DNA from: Ga0077527 sp964531455
GTDB taxonomy: Bacteria > Pseudomonadota > Gammaproteobacteria > Burkholderiales > SG8-41
NCBI GenBank assembly: GCA_964531455.1
Contig: CAZHFZ010000005.1
Coordinates: 30,043 to 94,042, forward strand
Length of the DNA stretch: 64,000 nucleotides
Reading direction: 5' to 3'
In this document: one piece after another, positions 1-8,960 of the stretch
Numbering within the stretch: the stretch's first letter is position 1
Layout of the letters: each line of letters starts with the position of its first letter
The notes under the pieces: model-generated
Told to the model about the DNA's origin: nothing
Database searches by the model: none
Seen by the model: the letters and a program-made list of their open reading frames with translations, nothing else
Made by a program: the position numbers and the translations under genes

Positions 1-2
1 CC

Positions 3-1184
3 ATTGCCCCGGCGATCAAGATCATCGTCCTGTCCGGACAGAACGATGAATCCAATGCACGACACGCGCGCACGCTCGGCGCCATTGATTTTGTTGCCAA
101 GCCGGCCGAACCGGTGCAACTCAAGGCCCTGTTGCACCAGGCGCTGGCAGTCACTTCGGCAGACAACACAGCCGACACCTCAGGGCTGCTCGGCAACAGT
201 CCGCCGATGCAGAAGCTGCGTGAACAGTTGCTGCAGTTTGCGGATGCCCCGTTTCCGGTGTTGATTGAAGGCGAATCCGGCAGCGGCAAGGAACTCGTTG
301 CGCAGGCGCTGCACAAACAAAGCCGGCGATCCGGCAAACCATTCCTTGCGCTGAACTGCGCGGCCATTTCGCCTACGCTGGTCGAACCAACGCTGTTCGG
401 TTATGCAAAAGGGGCTTTTACCGGCGCCGTCACCGCACGCGCGGGTTACTTCGAAGATGCAGTCGATTCAACACTGTTCCTCGATGAAATCGGCGAACTC
501 CCGCTGGAACTTCAGGCCAAACTGCTGCGTGTGCTGGAGAACGGCGAATTTCAGCGTGTCGGCGAAACACAAAGCCGCGTTTCTAACGCACGCGTGGTTG
601 CCGCCACCAATCGTGACCTGCGCAGCGAAATCCGCCACAACCGCTTTCGCGCCGACTTGTATCACCGGCTGTCGGTGTTCACCATCGGTGTGCCTGCGCT
701 GCGCGACCTCGGCAACGACAAACTGCTGCTGCTCGACCACTTCCGCGCGTTTTATGCCGGGCAGATCAAGGCGCAACCCGTTGAACTCGACCCAGACGCG
801 CTGCGCATGTGGCGCGACTACCCCTTCCCCGGCAATGTGCGGGAATTGCGCAACGTCGTCATCCGCCTGTGCACCAAATATGCCGGCACCCAGATCACGC
901 CGGCACTGCTGCAGAGCGAATTCGACCGTGATGTGCAGGCTCCGGCTGGATTGACCGAACTCACTGACGAGAACGTACTGCTGGAAGCGGCACGCCGCCA
1001 GATCGAAACCGACCCGGATTTCAAGCTCGACGAAGTATTGAGGCGCTGGGAGCGGGGATTCATCGAAGCCGCGCTGGCAATGACCAACGGCAACCTGTCC
1101 CAGGCTGCAAAGCGACTGGGCGTGCAACGCACCACGCTATACAGCCGGATGCAATCCCGCGGCGACGCGGGCGAGGAAAAATAG
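3..1184 (+). CDS. sigma-54-dependent NtrC-family response regulator (5' end outside the window)
   Basis: The visible 393 residues begin inside a receiver domain: the stretch with IIVLSG, then GAIDFVAKP, has the conserved Lys-Pro near the receiver end. The frame is open to the left edge, so the start and phospho-acceptor Asp lie outside. A AAA+ domain follows with Walker A GESGSGKE (about residue 90) and the sigma-54 contact loop GAFTGA (about residue 140). A Fis-type helix-turn-helix closes the protein (NLSQAAKRLGVQRTTLYSRM). Family knowledge: such proteins activate sigma-54 promoters after phosphorylation. It ends 3 bases before the mshM-like gene, so it probably heads the pilus operon. The pilin promoter at 17.1 kb is a candidate target, which is inference. 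A gtg at 114 would give a receiver-less start and is less likely. Confidence 0.93.
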   Translation: MAPAIKIIVLSGQNDESNARHARTLGAIDFVAKPAEPVQLKALLHQALAVTSADNTADTSGLLGNSPPMQKLREQLLQFADAPFPVLIEGESGSGKELVAQALHKQSRRSGKPFLALNCAAISPTLVEPTLFGYAKGAFTGAVTARAGYFEDAVDSTLFLDEIGELPLELQAKLLRVLENGEFQRVGETQSRVSNARVVAATNRDLRSEIRHNRFRADLYHRLSVFTIGVPALRDLGNDKLLLLDHFRAFYAGQIKAQPVELDPDALRMWRDYPFPGNVRELRNVVIRLCTKYAGTQITPALLQSEFDRDVQAPAGLTELTDENVLLEAARRQIETDPDFKLDEVLRRWERGFIEAALAMTNGNLSQAAKRLGVQRTTLYSRMQSRGDAGEEK

Positions 1185-1187
1185 ATC

Positions 1188-2738
1188 ATGTATTACGAGC
1201 ATTTCGGACTCTCGCAACCACCGTTCAAGATCACGCCGAACACCGATTTCTTTTTCGGCGGCGGCAACAGGGGGCCCATCCTTGAAGCGCTGATCTACGC
1301 GATCACCCAGGGCGAAGGCATCGTCAAGGTCACGGGCGAAGTCGGCAGCGGCAAGACCATGTTATGCAGCATGCTGCAGGCCCGCGTGCCGGAAAACGTC
1401 GAGACCGTCTACCTCGCCAACCCCAGCGTTTCACCCGACGAAATCCTCCATGCCATTGCATTCGAGCTGCAACTCGAGGTTGCGCCCGACACCAGCCGCC
1501 TCGCAGTCATGCATGCAATCCAGGCCTATCTGCTGCAGCGTCATGCCGAGGGCAAACGCGTCGTATTGTTCGTCGAGGAATCGCAGGGCATGCCGATTGC
1601 GACGCTGGAGGAAATCCGGCTGCTGTCGAACCTGGAAACAAAATCCGACAAGTTGCTGCAGATCGTGCTCTTCGGCCAGCCCGAGCTGGACGAAAACCTG
1701 CGCCAGAACCAGATCCGCCAGCTCAAGGAACGCATCACCCACAGCTTCCGCCTGGAACCGCTGACCGGTCCGGAAACCCGTGAATACCTGATGTTCCGCC
1801 TGCGCGCCGCCGGCTACCGCGGACCGGATTTGTTCAGCGATGCCATCATCCGTGAAATCACCCGAATTTCCGGGGGACTGACACGACGCATCAACCTGAT
1901 CGCCGACAAGGCGTTGCTGGCGGCTTTTGCCGACAACACCCACACCCTGCGCCAGAAACATATCGATGCGGCGGTGCGCGACAGCGAATTCGCGCATCAG
2001 CAGTATCAGACCGCCCCCGCCGGCCGCTCGCGCCTCGCCTTGGGCATTGGTATTCTGGTGCTCGGCATGGCCGCAGGCGCCACGCTTTATGCGGTGCTCG
2101 GTGGACTTCCCAAGGCCGCAGTGACTGTTGACCCGGTTACCGCACCCACCCCAGCCGCACCAGTCGCCCCGGCCACAGAGCCTGCTACTTCTCCAATAAA
2201 AACAAATAGTTATGATAATCCAGCCGCACCGGCAGAGATGCCCGCAGCACCGCCGGCCGCAAGCCCTGCCGCGCCTGCAGCAGCGCCTGTTAGTCCACCT
2301 GCAGCCACCCTGCCGGCAACACCCGCGCAAGCACCGGCCATCTCCCCGCCAGCCAGCGAAGCCCCTAAACCGACCCCACATCAGAACCCTGCTGCGGCCG
2401 GCAAACTACTGCAGCAACGTCTGGACGCCACGACCGCTTGGCTGGCAACAGCACCACCCCGGACTTACACCATTCAATTGCTTGGTGCGCGTAACGAACA
2501 ACAGCTGAACCAACATCTTAGATTTCTCGCGAATATCATTGAAATAAATAATGTTTTTGTGTATCGTACCTTCGCAAAAGGTGAGCCGGCGCTGACCATT
2601 ACCTGGGGTGCTTTTGATGACCAACGCGCCGCTCGTGAGGCAATGGCACAATTACCGGCACGACTAAAAGCACACAAACCGATATTGCGTACTGTTCATG
2701 GCATCAAAACTGAGGTCGCAGGCATTAACCCGTCGTGA
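1188..2738 (+). CDS. mshM: MshM-like AAA+ ATPase with C-terminal SPOR-like region
   Basis: The 516-residue protein opens like ExeA/MshM ATPases (MYYEHFGLSQPPFKITPN). It has Walker A GEVGSGKT near residue 50 and an acidic Walker B-like VVLFVEES near residue 125. One transmembrane helix lies at about 280-302, followed by a long Pro/Ala linker and a C-terminal domain starting TYTIQLLGARN that looks like a SPOR-type peptidoglycan-binding fold. MshM/ExeA proteins help assemble or localise the secretin through the cell wall. The gene starts 3 bases after the activator and overlaps the first possible mshL start by 4 bases. The Pro/Ala linker is low complexity. The identification rests on domain order and the mshL neighbour. 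Confidence 0.9.
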   Translation: MYYEHFGLSQPPFKITPNTDFFFGGGNRGPILEALIYAITQGEGIVKVTGEVGSGKTMLCSMLQARVPENVETVYLANPSVSPDEILHAIAFELQLEVAPDTSRLAVMHAIQAYLLQRHAEGKRVVLFVEESQGMPIATLEEIRLLSNLETKSDKLLQIVLFGQPELDENLRQNQIRQLKERITHSFRLEPLTGPETREYLMFRLRAAGYRGPDLFSDAIIREITRISGGLTRRINLIADKALLAAFADNTHTLRQKHIDAAVRDSEFAHQQYQTAPAGRSRLALGIGILVLGMAAGATLYAVLGGLPKAAVTVDPVTAPTPAAPVAPATEPATSPIKTNSYDNPAAPAEMPAAPPAASPAAPAAAPVSPPAATLPATPAQAPAISPPASEAPKPTPHQNPAAAGKLLQQRLDATTAWLATAPPRTYTIQLLGARNEQQLNQHLRFLANIIEINNVFVYRTFAKGEPALTITWGAFDDQRAAREAMAQLPARLKAHKPILRTVHGIKTEVAGINPS

Positions 2739-2775
2739 CGGCGGCGCATCCCCGTCGCGGCACAAATAACCACCC

Positions 2776-2829
2776 GTGTAGTCAGGGGAATATGCATAAC
2801 ATGTGTAGTCAGGGGAATATGCATAACAT
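2776..2829 (+). repeat. perfect 27-bp tandem duplication carrying a Shine-Dalgarno and two ATGs
   Basis: The unit gtgtagtcaggggaatatgc plus ataacat occurs twice without mismatch (2776-2802, 2803-2829). Each copy holds AGGGG and in-frame ATGs (2792, 2801; 2819, 2828). The length is a multiple of three, so the mshL frame stays open through it. Confidence 0.95.
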
Positions 2830-4696
2830 GTCAGCACGGCAGCCCGTCCGCCGATCGTCTACGACACCGTCCATTACTGCGGTGAAGACGCATGGCGCCA
2901 TATCGGTGGCGCTTGCCCTCACCGTCGTCCTGCTGACCGGTTGCGTGCAATACCAATCCAAAGTCGTACCCTCCGAGGGCCACATTACCGCACCGCCTGC
3001 AGCCAAAGTGCCGGCCGCAGCAATTCCTGCGCCCGCTCGCGTACCCACGCTGGTACCCCCGCCTTCGGCCCAGGTCAAACCGCAGACCTATAGCGTTGTC
3101 GTCAATGAAGTGCCGGTAAAAGAACTGCTGCTGGCATTGGCCCGTGACACCAAACAGAATATCGATATCCACTCCGGCCTCGTAGGCACAGTAAGCCTCA
3201 ACGCCATCAACGAAACCCTCCCGGCCATCCTTGAGCGGGTATCGAAACAGGTCAACCTGCGTTACCGCACCGAAGGCAACACAATCATCGTGTCGCCGGA
3301 CGTGGCCTATGTAAAAACCTATCGCGTCAATTACGTCAATATGACGCGGGACACGACCTCATCAATCGGCGTCACCGGCGAAATCGCCACCTCTTCAGGG
3401 TCTGGCGCCAACAGCGCCACAACTTCCGGTTCAGCGACCATGGTGCGCTCAACCTCGAGCAACAACTTCTGGGTCGAGTTGCGCGACAACATTCGGGGAA
3501 TTCTGAATTCAACCCGCTTGCAGGCACTCAGCGCCGAAGCGCGCGCAGAACGCCGGGAACTGATCAAGCAGGAACAGGACTTGCGGGTACGACAAATCGA
3601 AGCGGCGAGCAAAGCCGGTCAGGGGGCCTCCGGCCTGGTGACCTCCTTGCAAACCAATGCCGCTGCCGCAGGTGGCCAGCAGCAGGCTTCACTGGTTCCG
3701 GATGACGTGGTTGTAAACCCGGTATCAGGAACCATCACCATCAACGCAACGGATTACCAGCATCAACTGATCCAGAGGCATCTGGACAGTGTGACATCAG
3801 CGATCCAGCGACAGGTATTGATCGAGGCCACCATTGTCGAAATCGTGTTGTCCGACGCATTCCAGGCCGGTATCGATTGGAGCCGCCTGCCGATCAGCGG
3901 CGGACTGTCGATCACGCAGGCCCTGCTCGGCGGGTTCAATGCCGCGGCAACGGGTGCGGGGGCAGCGGCAGGCAATGCAATGACCATCGCCTACACCAAC
4001 CCGACCACCAATATCGGCAACATCAGCGGCACCGTTAAACTGCTCGAGGAATTCGGCAGTTCGCGTGTGTTGTCCAGCCCGAAGCTGATGGCGATGAACA
4101 ACCAGACCGCGCTCCTCAAGGTTGTCGATAACCTCGTTTACTTTGAAATCAAGGCCGACACCACAACGACTTCGACCGGCCCTTCGCAGACCACCTTCAA
4201 CACCACCGCAAAAAGCGTATCCGTCGGTGTCGTCATGGGTGTCACACCGCAGATCAACGAAGACGGCCGCGTGCTGCTCAATGTCCGTCCGACAATTACC
4301 CGGCTGAACAACAGCCAGCCCTTCGTCAACGATCCGAATCCGAGTCTGTGTGACATCACCCGGACCACCTGTATCGCCAATCCGGTGCCGCAGATCCAGG
4401 TACGCGAAATGGAATCGGTGCTCCAGGTCGTCAGCGGCCAGACCGTAATCCTCGGTGGACTGATGCAGGACAACTCCAGCGTGGCGAGAGAGCAGATCCC
4501 CGGCGCCGACGCGCTGGGCGCTGCAGGCGATCTGCTGCGCTTCCGCAATCAGGGCACGAGAAAAAGCGAATTGGTGATTTTCCTGCGGCCTACCGTCGTG
4601 CAGAACCCGTCTCTGGCCAGTGATGAATTGAAATTCTTCCAGCGTTTCCTGCCACAACCTGAGTCTGCTGCCGCGCTCAAGCCCGCCACTCCATGA
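2828..4696 (+). CDS. mshL: MshL-like pilus secretin (outer-membrane lipoprotein)
   Basis: A secretin-family protein forming the outer-membrane pore for the pilus. From ATG 2828 it is 622 residues with a lipoprotein signal ending in the lipobox LLTGC at about residue 37. A secretin N-domain begins near YSVVVNEVPVKELLLALARD. The C-terminal secretin core includes VLSSPKLMAMNNQTALLKV and the late motif VVSGQTVILGGLMQD. Starts at 2819 (ATG), 2792/2801 (first repeat copy) or GTG 2735 (4-base overlap with mshM) are in frame. I chose 2828 because the signal peptide is then a normal length, but its Shine-Dalgarno spacing is long (12 nt) and 2819 is too close (3 nt). It overlaps mshN by 4 bases (ATGA). 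Confidence 0.93.
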   Translation: MSARQPVRRSSTTPSITAVKTHGAISVALALTVVLLTGCVQYQSKVVPSEGHITAPPAAKVPAAAIPAPARVPTLVPPPSAQVKPQTYSVVVNEVPVKELLLALARDTKQNIDIHSGLVGTVSLNAINETLPAILERVSKQVNLRYRTEGNTIIVSPDVAYVKTYRVNYVNMTRDTTSSIGVTGEIATSSGSGANSATTSGSATMVRSTSSNNFWVELRDNIRGILNSTRLQALSAEARAERRELIKQEQDLRVRQIEAASKAGQGASGLVTSLQTNAAAAGGQQQASLVPDDVVVNPVSGTITINATDYQHQLIQRHLDSVTSAIQRQVLIEATIVEIVLSDAFQAGIDWSRLPISGGLSITQALLGGFNAAATGAGAAAGNAMTIAYTNPTTNIGNISGTVKLLEEFGSSRVLSSPKLMAMNNQTALLKVVDNLVYFEIKADTTTTSTGPSQTTFNTTAKSVSVGVVMGVTPQINEDGRVLLNVRPTITRLNNSQPFVNDPNPSLCDITRTTCIANPVPQIQVREMESVLQVVSGQTVILGGLMQDNSSVAREQIPGADALGAAGDLLRFRNQGTRKSELVIFLRPTVVQNPSLASDELKFFQRFLPQPESAAALKPATP

Positions 4697-5961
4697 GCCT
4701 GTTGATGAAGGCCTTGGAAAAGGCCGCCAAGGATCGTGGCGAATCGGCGCAGCCAGCGCCGACGCCGGGAACCACTCCGCCTGCTGCTTCACCGCCGGGG
4801 ACCTCCGCACCTGGCGCTGCGTCATCGCGCGCGGCGACGGCAGCCGCAACATCCGCGGCATCGAAAATGGAACTCGCGCTGGAACCGTTGACGGCTGATA
4901 CGCCCGAACTCGAACGCGCTCCTGCACCCACCGCCGCCTTGAAACCCGCAGCGGGCGCCAAAAAGACCGGTGATCAGGCCCGCGCTGCAACCGTGCTTCA
5001 GGCCACGTCCAGCGCCCCGGAAGCTGCCGTGACTCCGCGCCGGGTTAAACCCGTAATACTCATCGGCGGCCTCGCCGGTATTGCGATCATTGCATTCGGC
5101 ATCTACGTTTATCTGCAAATCACCAATCCCGGCCTGTTCATCCGCCAGCCGCCGCCTTCACCCATATCTCCGTTGACCCAAACGCCGGCGCCCAAACCCC
5201 CGATTGCCACTCAGACACTGGTTGCACCGGCAGAATCGCCGGCAGTTGTCGTCCCTGCGCCGACAGCAACCCCGGCCTCTGTCGCTGCGGAAGCACCGGC
5301 AGCGCCCCAAACTGCATCGCCGCCTGTTGCACGCGCCGAGACGCCGCGTGACAGCATCAAGGTCAGCGCCGGCTCCGCCGAACCGCAACTCGATTCCCGG
5401 CTGACCAGCGCTTATGGCGCATTGCAATCCGGCAAGATTGACGAGGCCCGGCAACTGTACGCCGATGTTTTGCGCAGTGATGGCAAGAATATTCAGGGGC
5501 TGCTGGGTTCAGCCGCTGTTTCGATGCAGCAGAACAACACCGATGAAGCAAGCCGCCTGTATTTCCGGGTGCTTGATCTGGAACCGCGCAATCCTTATGC
5601 ACAGGCCGGCATTGTGGCCATGATGGGACGTGCCGACCCCGCGGCCGCAGAAGCCAAACTCAAACAACTGATTGCCCGCGAGCCCATAGCGTCGCTGCAC
5701 TTCACGCTGGGCAATCTCTATGGCGACCAGTCGCGCTGGGCAGAAGCGCAGCAATCCTACTTTCAGGCGCACCAGCTTGAACCGGCAAATCCCGATTACG
5801 CCTACAATCTGGCGGTGGGACTTGAACATATCGGCCAGGCCAAACTCGCGAGCGGTTTCTACCGCCGCGCTGTTGAACTGGCGCAGGCGCGCGGCCGGGC
5901 AGGTTTCAATGTGAATCAGGCGCAGGACCGGATCCGACAACTCGCCGCGCTGCCGGAATAA
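4693..5961 (+). CDS. mshN: MshN-like TPR protein
   Basis: A 422-residue inner-membrane protein. It starts MSLLMKALEKAAKDR, the short amphipathic opening typical of MshN/PilP-adjacent factors. A Pro/Ala-rich stretch follows, then one transmembrane helix at about 117-138 (VILIGGLAGIAIIAFGIYVY), a second Pro/Ala linker, and TPR-like repeats from about residue 235 (SAYGALQSGKIDEARQLYAD and following). The TPR region would be periplasmic if the N-terminus is cytoplasmic. It shares the ATGA overlap with mshL and is followed after 17 bases by mshE. The assignment rests on position and domain order; the TPR region alone is not specific. Confidence 0.85.
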   Translation: MSLLMKALEKAAKDRGESAQPAPTPGTTPPAASPPGTSAPGAASSRAATAAATSAASKMELALEPLTADTPELERAPAPTAALKPAAGAKKTGDQARAATVLQATSSAPEAAVTPRRVKPVILIGGLAGIAIIAFGIYVYLQITNPGLFIRQPPPSPISPLTQTPAPKPPIATQTLVAPAESPAVVVPAPTATPASVAAEAPAAPQTASPPVARAETPRDSIKVSAGSAEPQLDSRLTSAYGALQSGKIDEARQLYADVLRSDGKNIQGLLGSAAVSMQQNNTDEASRLYFRVLDLEPRNPYAQAGIVAMMGRADPAAAEAKLKQLIAREPIASLHFTLGNLYGDQSRWAEAQQSYFQAHQLEPANPDYAYNLAVGLEHIGQAKLASGFYRRAVELAQARGRAGFNVNQAQDRIRQLAALPE

Positions 5962-5978
5962 ACGGCCGGACGACCGCG

Positions 5979-7685
5979 ATGTCCGAACAACGAAAGAAAC
6001 TGCGGCTCGGCGAGCTGCTGGTCCAGCAGGGACTGATCACCAAGGATCAGCTCGCCATCGTCCTCGCCGAACAGCGCAACAGCAATGTACCCATCGGACG
6101 CTTGCTGGTCAGGCTGGGTTTCGTCACCGAAACCGCCATCCGCGACATCATGGCGCGGACAGTCGGGCAGGAATCGATCGACCTCGCGCAGGTCATCGCC
6201 GACCCCGAGGCACTGAGTCTGGTTCCTGAGGAATTTGCCCGACGCAATCACCTGCTGCCGATCGCCTTTGACCCCACCGAAAACGTACTGACCATCGCCA
6301 CCACAGAGATTTTCAATGTGGTGGCACTGGACCAGTTGCGCGCGATGCTCGGCCCGCATGCGGAACTGAAAACCCAGCTTGCTGCGGAAGCGCAACTCGG
6401 CGATTACATCGACCAGTTCTACGGCCACGAGCTCTCGGTTGACGGCATCCTGACCGAGATCGAAACCGGCGAGATTGACTACGACAGCCTCCAGGCCGGC
6501 GGCGATGAATACACGCAGCCGATGGTGCGCCTGGTCAACGCCATCCTCGTTGATGCCGTCAAACGCGGCGCTTCGGATATTCACTTCGAACCGGAATATG
6601 CGTTCCTGCGCATCCGCTACCGCATCGACGGCGTGCTGGAGACGGTGCGCAGCCTGCACAAAACATACATGCCCGGCATTACGGTGCGCCTGAAAGTGGT
6701 CAGCGAGATGAACATCGCCGAGACCCGTGCCCCCCAGGACGGGCGGCTGTCGCTGACGCTGAATGGTCGTCCCGTGGATTTCCGCGTCTCCACCCAGCCG
6801 ACGATTTACGGCGAGAACATCGTGCTGCGGGTGCTCGACCGCGAAAAATCCATCGTCAACCTCGACCGTATGAATCTGTCGAAGGAAACGATGGGCAAGC
6901 TGGATATCATGCTGGCACGTCCTGAAGGCATTCTGGTGGTTACCGGCCCGACCGGCAGTGGCAAAACCACCACGCTCTATTCGCTGCTCGCACAGGTCAA
7001 TGATGAAACCGTGAACATCATGACCCTGGAAGATCCGGTGGAATACCCGCTGACTCTGATGCGCCAGACCTCGGTCAACGATGTAGCGCGCATGGACTTC
7101 GCCAACGGCATCCGTTCGATCATGCGCCAGGATCCGGACATCATCCTGGTCGGCGAGGTGCGTGACAAGGAAACCGCGGAGATGGCGTTCCGCGCCGCGA
7201 TGACCGGCCATCAGGTATTCACTACGCTGCATACCAATTCGGCACTCGGCGCTTTCCCCCGCCTGCTCGACATCGGCATCCAGCCCGACATCATGGCCGG
7301 CAACATCATCGGCATCATCGCCCAACGGCTGGTGCGGATGCTTTGTACACACTGCAAAGAAGCCTATGCGCCTTCACAGGAAGAACGCATATTGCTCGGG
7401 CCCGCTGCTGATTCAGTGTCATTCCTCTACCGGCCGGTCGGCTGCAAGAGTTGCGGCAACAAGGGCTATCGCGGGCGCACCCCCATCATGGAACTGCTGG
7501 TGATGGATGGCGACATCGATGAACTGGTCGCCCGCCGCGCAACGGCCAAGGAATTACGCGCAGAAGCCGTCTCCAAGGGATTCCGCTCGCTGGCAGAAGA
7601 AGGCATCACGCGTGTGCTTGAAGGCACCACCAGCCTCGCCGAGGTCGCCCGTACTGTCGATCTGACCGGCCGTCTGCGGCAATGA
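5979..7685 (+). CDS. mshE: MshE-type pilus extension ATPase (GspE/PilB family) with MshEN c-di-GMP motif
   Basis: A 568-residue type II/IV secretion ATPase that powers pilin polymerisation from the cytoplasmic face. The N-terminus has RLGELLVQQGLITKDQLAIV, then a Q and IGRLL, matching the two-part MshEN pattern (RLG..L, .G, L...L..Q, LG..L) known to bind c-di-GMP in Vibrio MshE; the usual LG is IG here. Walker A is GPTGSGKTT (about residue 323). The Asp box, Walker B (IILVGEVRD) and His box (TGHQVFTTLHTN) are all present. Two CxxC pairs (LCTHCKE, CKSCGNKG, about 452-493) form the zinc motif of this family. Confidence 0.96.
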   Translation: MSEQRKKLRLGELLVQQGLITKDQLAIVLAEQRNSNVPIGRLLVRLGFVTETAIRDIMARTVGQESIDLAQVIADPEALSLVPEEFARRNHLLPIAFDPTENVLTIATTEIFNVVALDQLRAMLGPHAELKTQLAAEAQLGDYIDQFYGHELSVDGILTEIETGEIDYDSLQAGGDEYTQPMVRLVNAILVDAVKRGASDIHFEPEYAFLRIRYRIDGVLETVRSLHKTYMPGITVRLKVVSEMNIAETRAPQDGRLSLTLNGRPVDFRVSTQPTIYGENIVLRVLDREKSIVNLDRMNLSKETMGKLDIMLARPEGILVVTGPTGSGKTTTLYSLLAQVNDETVNIMTLEDPVEYPLTLMRQTSVNDVARMDFANGIRSIMRQDPDIILVGEVRDKETAEMAFRAAMTGHQVFTTLHTNSALGAFPRLLDIGIQPDIMAGNIIGIIAQRLVRMLCTHCKEAYAPSQEERILLGPAADSVSFLYRPVGCKSCGNKGYRGRTPIMELLVMDGDIDELVARRATAKELRAEAVSKGFRSLAEEGITRVLEGTTSLAEVARTVDLTGRLRQ

Positions 7686-7713
7686 GCGCAGGCCTTTTCC
7701 GCGCAAGCGACTG

Positions 7714-8922
7714 ATGCCATCCTTCGAATACAAAGCGATCGACAAGACCGGCCAACCGGCTCGCGGCGGCCTCGACGCGGTCAACGAAGTCGATCTGGAA
7801 CTGCGGCTGCGCCGCATGGGCCTCGACCTGATCACCTGCAAACAGGTCGACCGGCGGTCCAGATCCATCGGCGCCGGCGGCGCCATCACCCGCCAGGATC
7901 TGATCAACTTCTGCTTCGACATGGAGCAGATGGTGCGCTCCGGAATCCCCATCCTTGACGGCCTGCGCGACATGCGCGACTCCATCGATTCACCGCGCTT
8001 CCGCGAAGTGCTGACCGTGATGGCGGAAGACATGGAGGCCGGCAACGTCCTGTCACAATGCATGTCAACACACCCGGAAGCGTTCGACCGCGTGTTTATC
8101 AGCCTGATTCGTGCAGGTGAACAATCCGGCCAGTTGCCCGAGGTATTCCAGAATCTGGCCGAAACCATCCGCTGGCAGGATGAGCTCTTGTCGCAGACCC
8201 GGCGCCTTCTGATGTATCCGGCATTCACGCTGGTTGTGGTTCTCGGCGTCATGGCTGCCCTGCTGATTTTTCTGGTGCCGCAAATCGCCCAATTGTTCAA
8301 ATCAATGGGCATGGCGCTGCCGATGCAGACCAAAGTACTGCTTGCAGTATCCGGGGTTGCCAAAGACTTCTGGCTGCCGATCATCATGCTGCCCACCATT
8401 GCCGTCATTACGCTGGTGATCACGGTCAGGCGTTCGACCAAGGCGGCATACCTGTGGGATCACGCGAAACTGCACATCCCGGTGATCGGTCCGATCATCC
8501 AGAAAATCATCATGTCGCGCTTTACCAACACCTTCGGGCTGATGTACCGCTCCGGCATTACGGTTCTCGATGCCATCCGCATCAGCGAAGACGTCGTCGG
8601 CAACCGTGTAGTCGCGGATGGTCTCAACCGTGCCGTACAGCAGATCGGATCGGGCGAAGGACTCACCGACACCTTCCACAACCTCGGGCTGTTCCCGCCG
8701 CTGGTCATCCGTATGCTTCGCGTCGGCGAAAGCACCGGCGCGCTGGATACGGCTCTGGCCAACGTGACTTATTTTTACAACCGCGACGTCAAGGATGCCG
8801 TGGACAAGGGCATGAAGATGCTGGGGCCGGCGCTGACGCTGATTCTGGGCGGCATGATCGCGTTTGTGATCTGGGCGGTGCTGGGTCCCGTCTATGATAT
8901 TCTCGGCAAAATGAAATTCTAG
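7714..8922 (+). CDS. mshG: MshG-like inner-membrane platform protein (GspF/PilC family)
   Basis: A 402-residue polytopic protein of the GspF/PilC family, the membrane platform that MshE contacts. Two homologous T2SSF domains are visible: MEQMVRSGIPILDGLRDM and RFTNTFGLMYRSGITVLDAI. Hydrophobic segments lie at about 168-195, 210-235 and 370-395. The conserved MLRVGESTGALD occurs in the second repeat. It begins 28 bases after mshE, so it is probably co-transcribed. Confidence 0.95.
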   Translation: MPSFEYKAIDKTGQPARGGLDAVNEVDLELRLRRMGLDLITCKQVDRRSRSIGAGGAITRQDLINFCFDMEQMVRSGIPILDGLRDMRDSIDSPRFREVLTVMAEDMEAGNVLSQCMSTHPEAFDRVFISLIRAGEQSGQLPEVFQNLAETIRWQDELLSQTRRLLMYPAFTLVVVLGVMAALLIFLVPQIAQLFKSMGMALPMQTKVLLAVSGVAKDFWLPIIMLPTIAVITLVITVRRSTKAAYLWDHAKLHIPVIGPIIQKIIMSRFTNTFGLMYRSGITVLDAIRISEDVVGNRVVADGLNRAVQQIGSGEGLTDTFHNLGLFPPLVIRMLRVGESTGALDTALANVTYFYNRDVKDAVDKGMKMLGPALTLILGGMIAFVIWAVLGPVYDILGKMKF

Positions 8923-8960
8923 GCGCGCGCCCCGCCTCACGACTGCGACATCCTCCAACC

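Noticed and set aside
5916..7352. Long open frame (478 codons) on the minus strand opposite mshE
   Set aside because: It is fully antisense to the well-supported mshE frame, its product is His/Gln/Asp-rich with no domain I recognise, and such frames are expected in GC-rich DNA.
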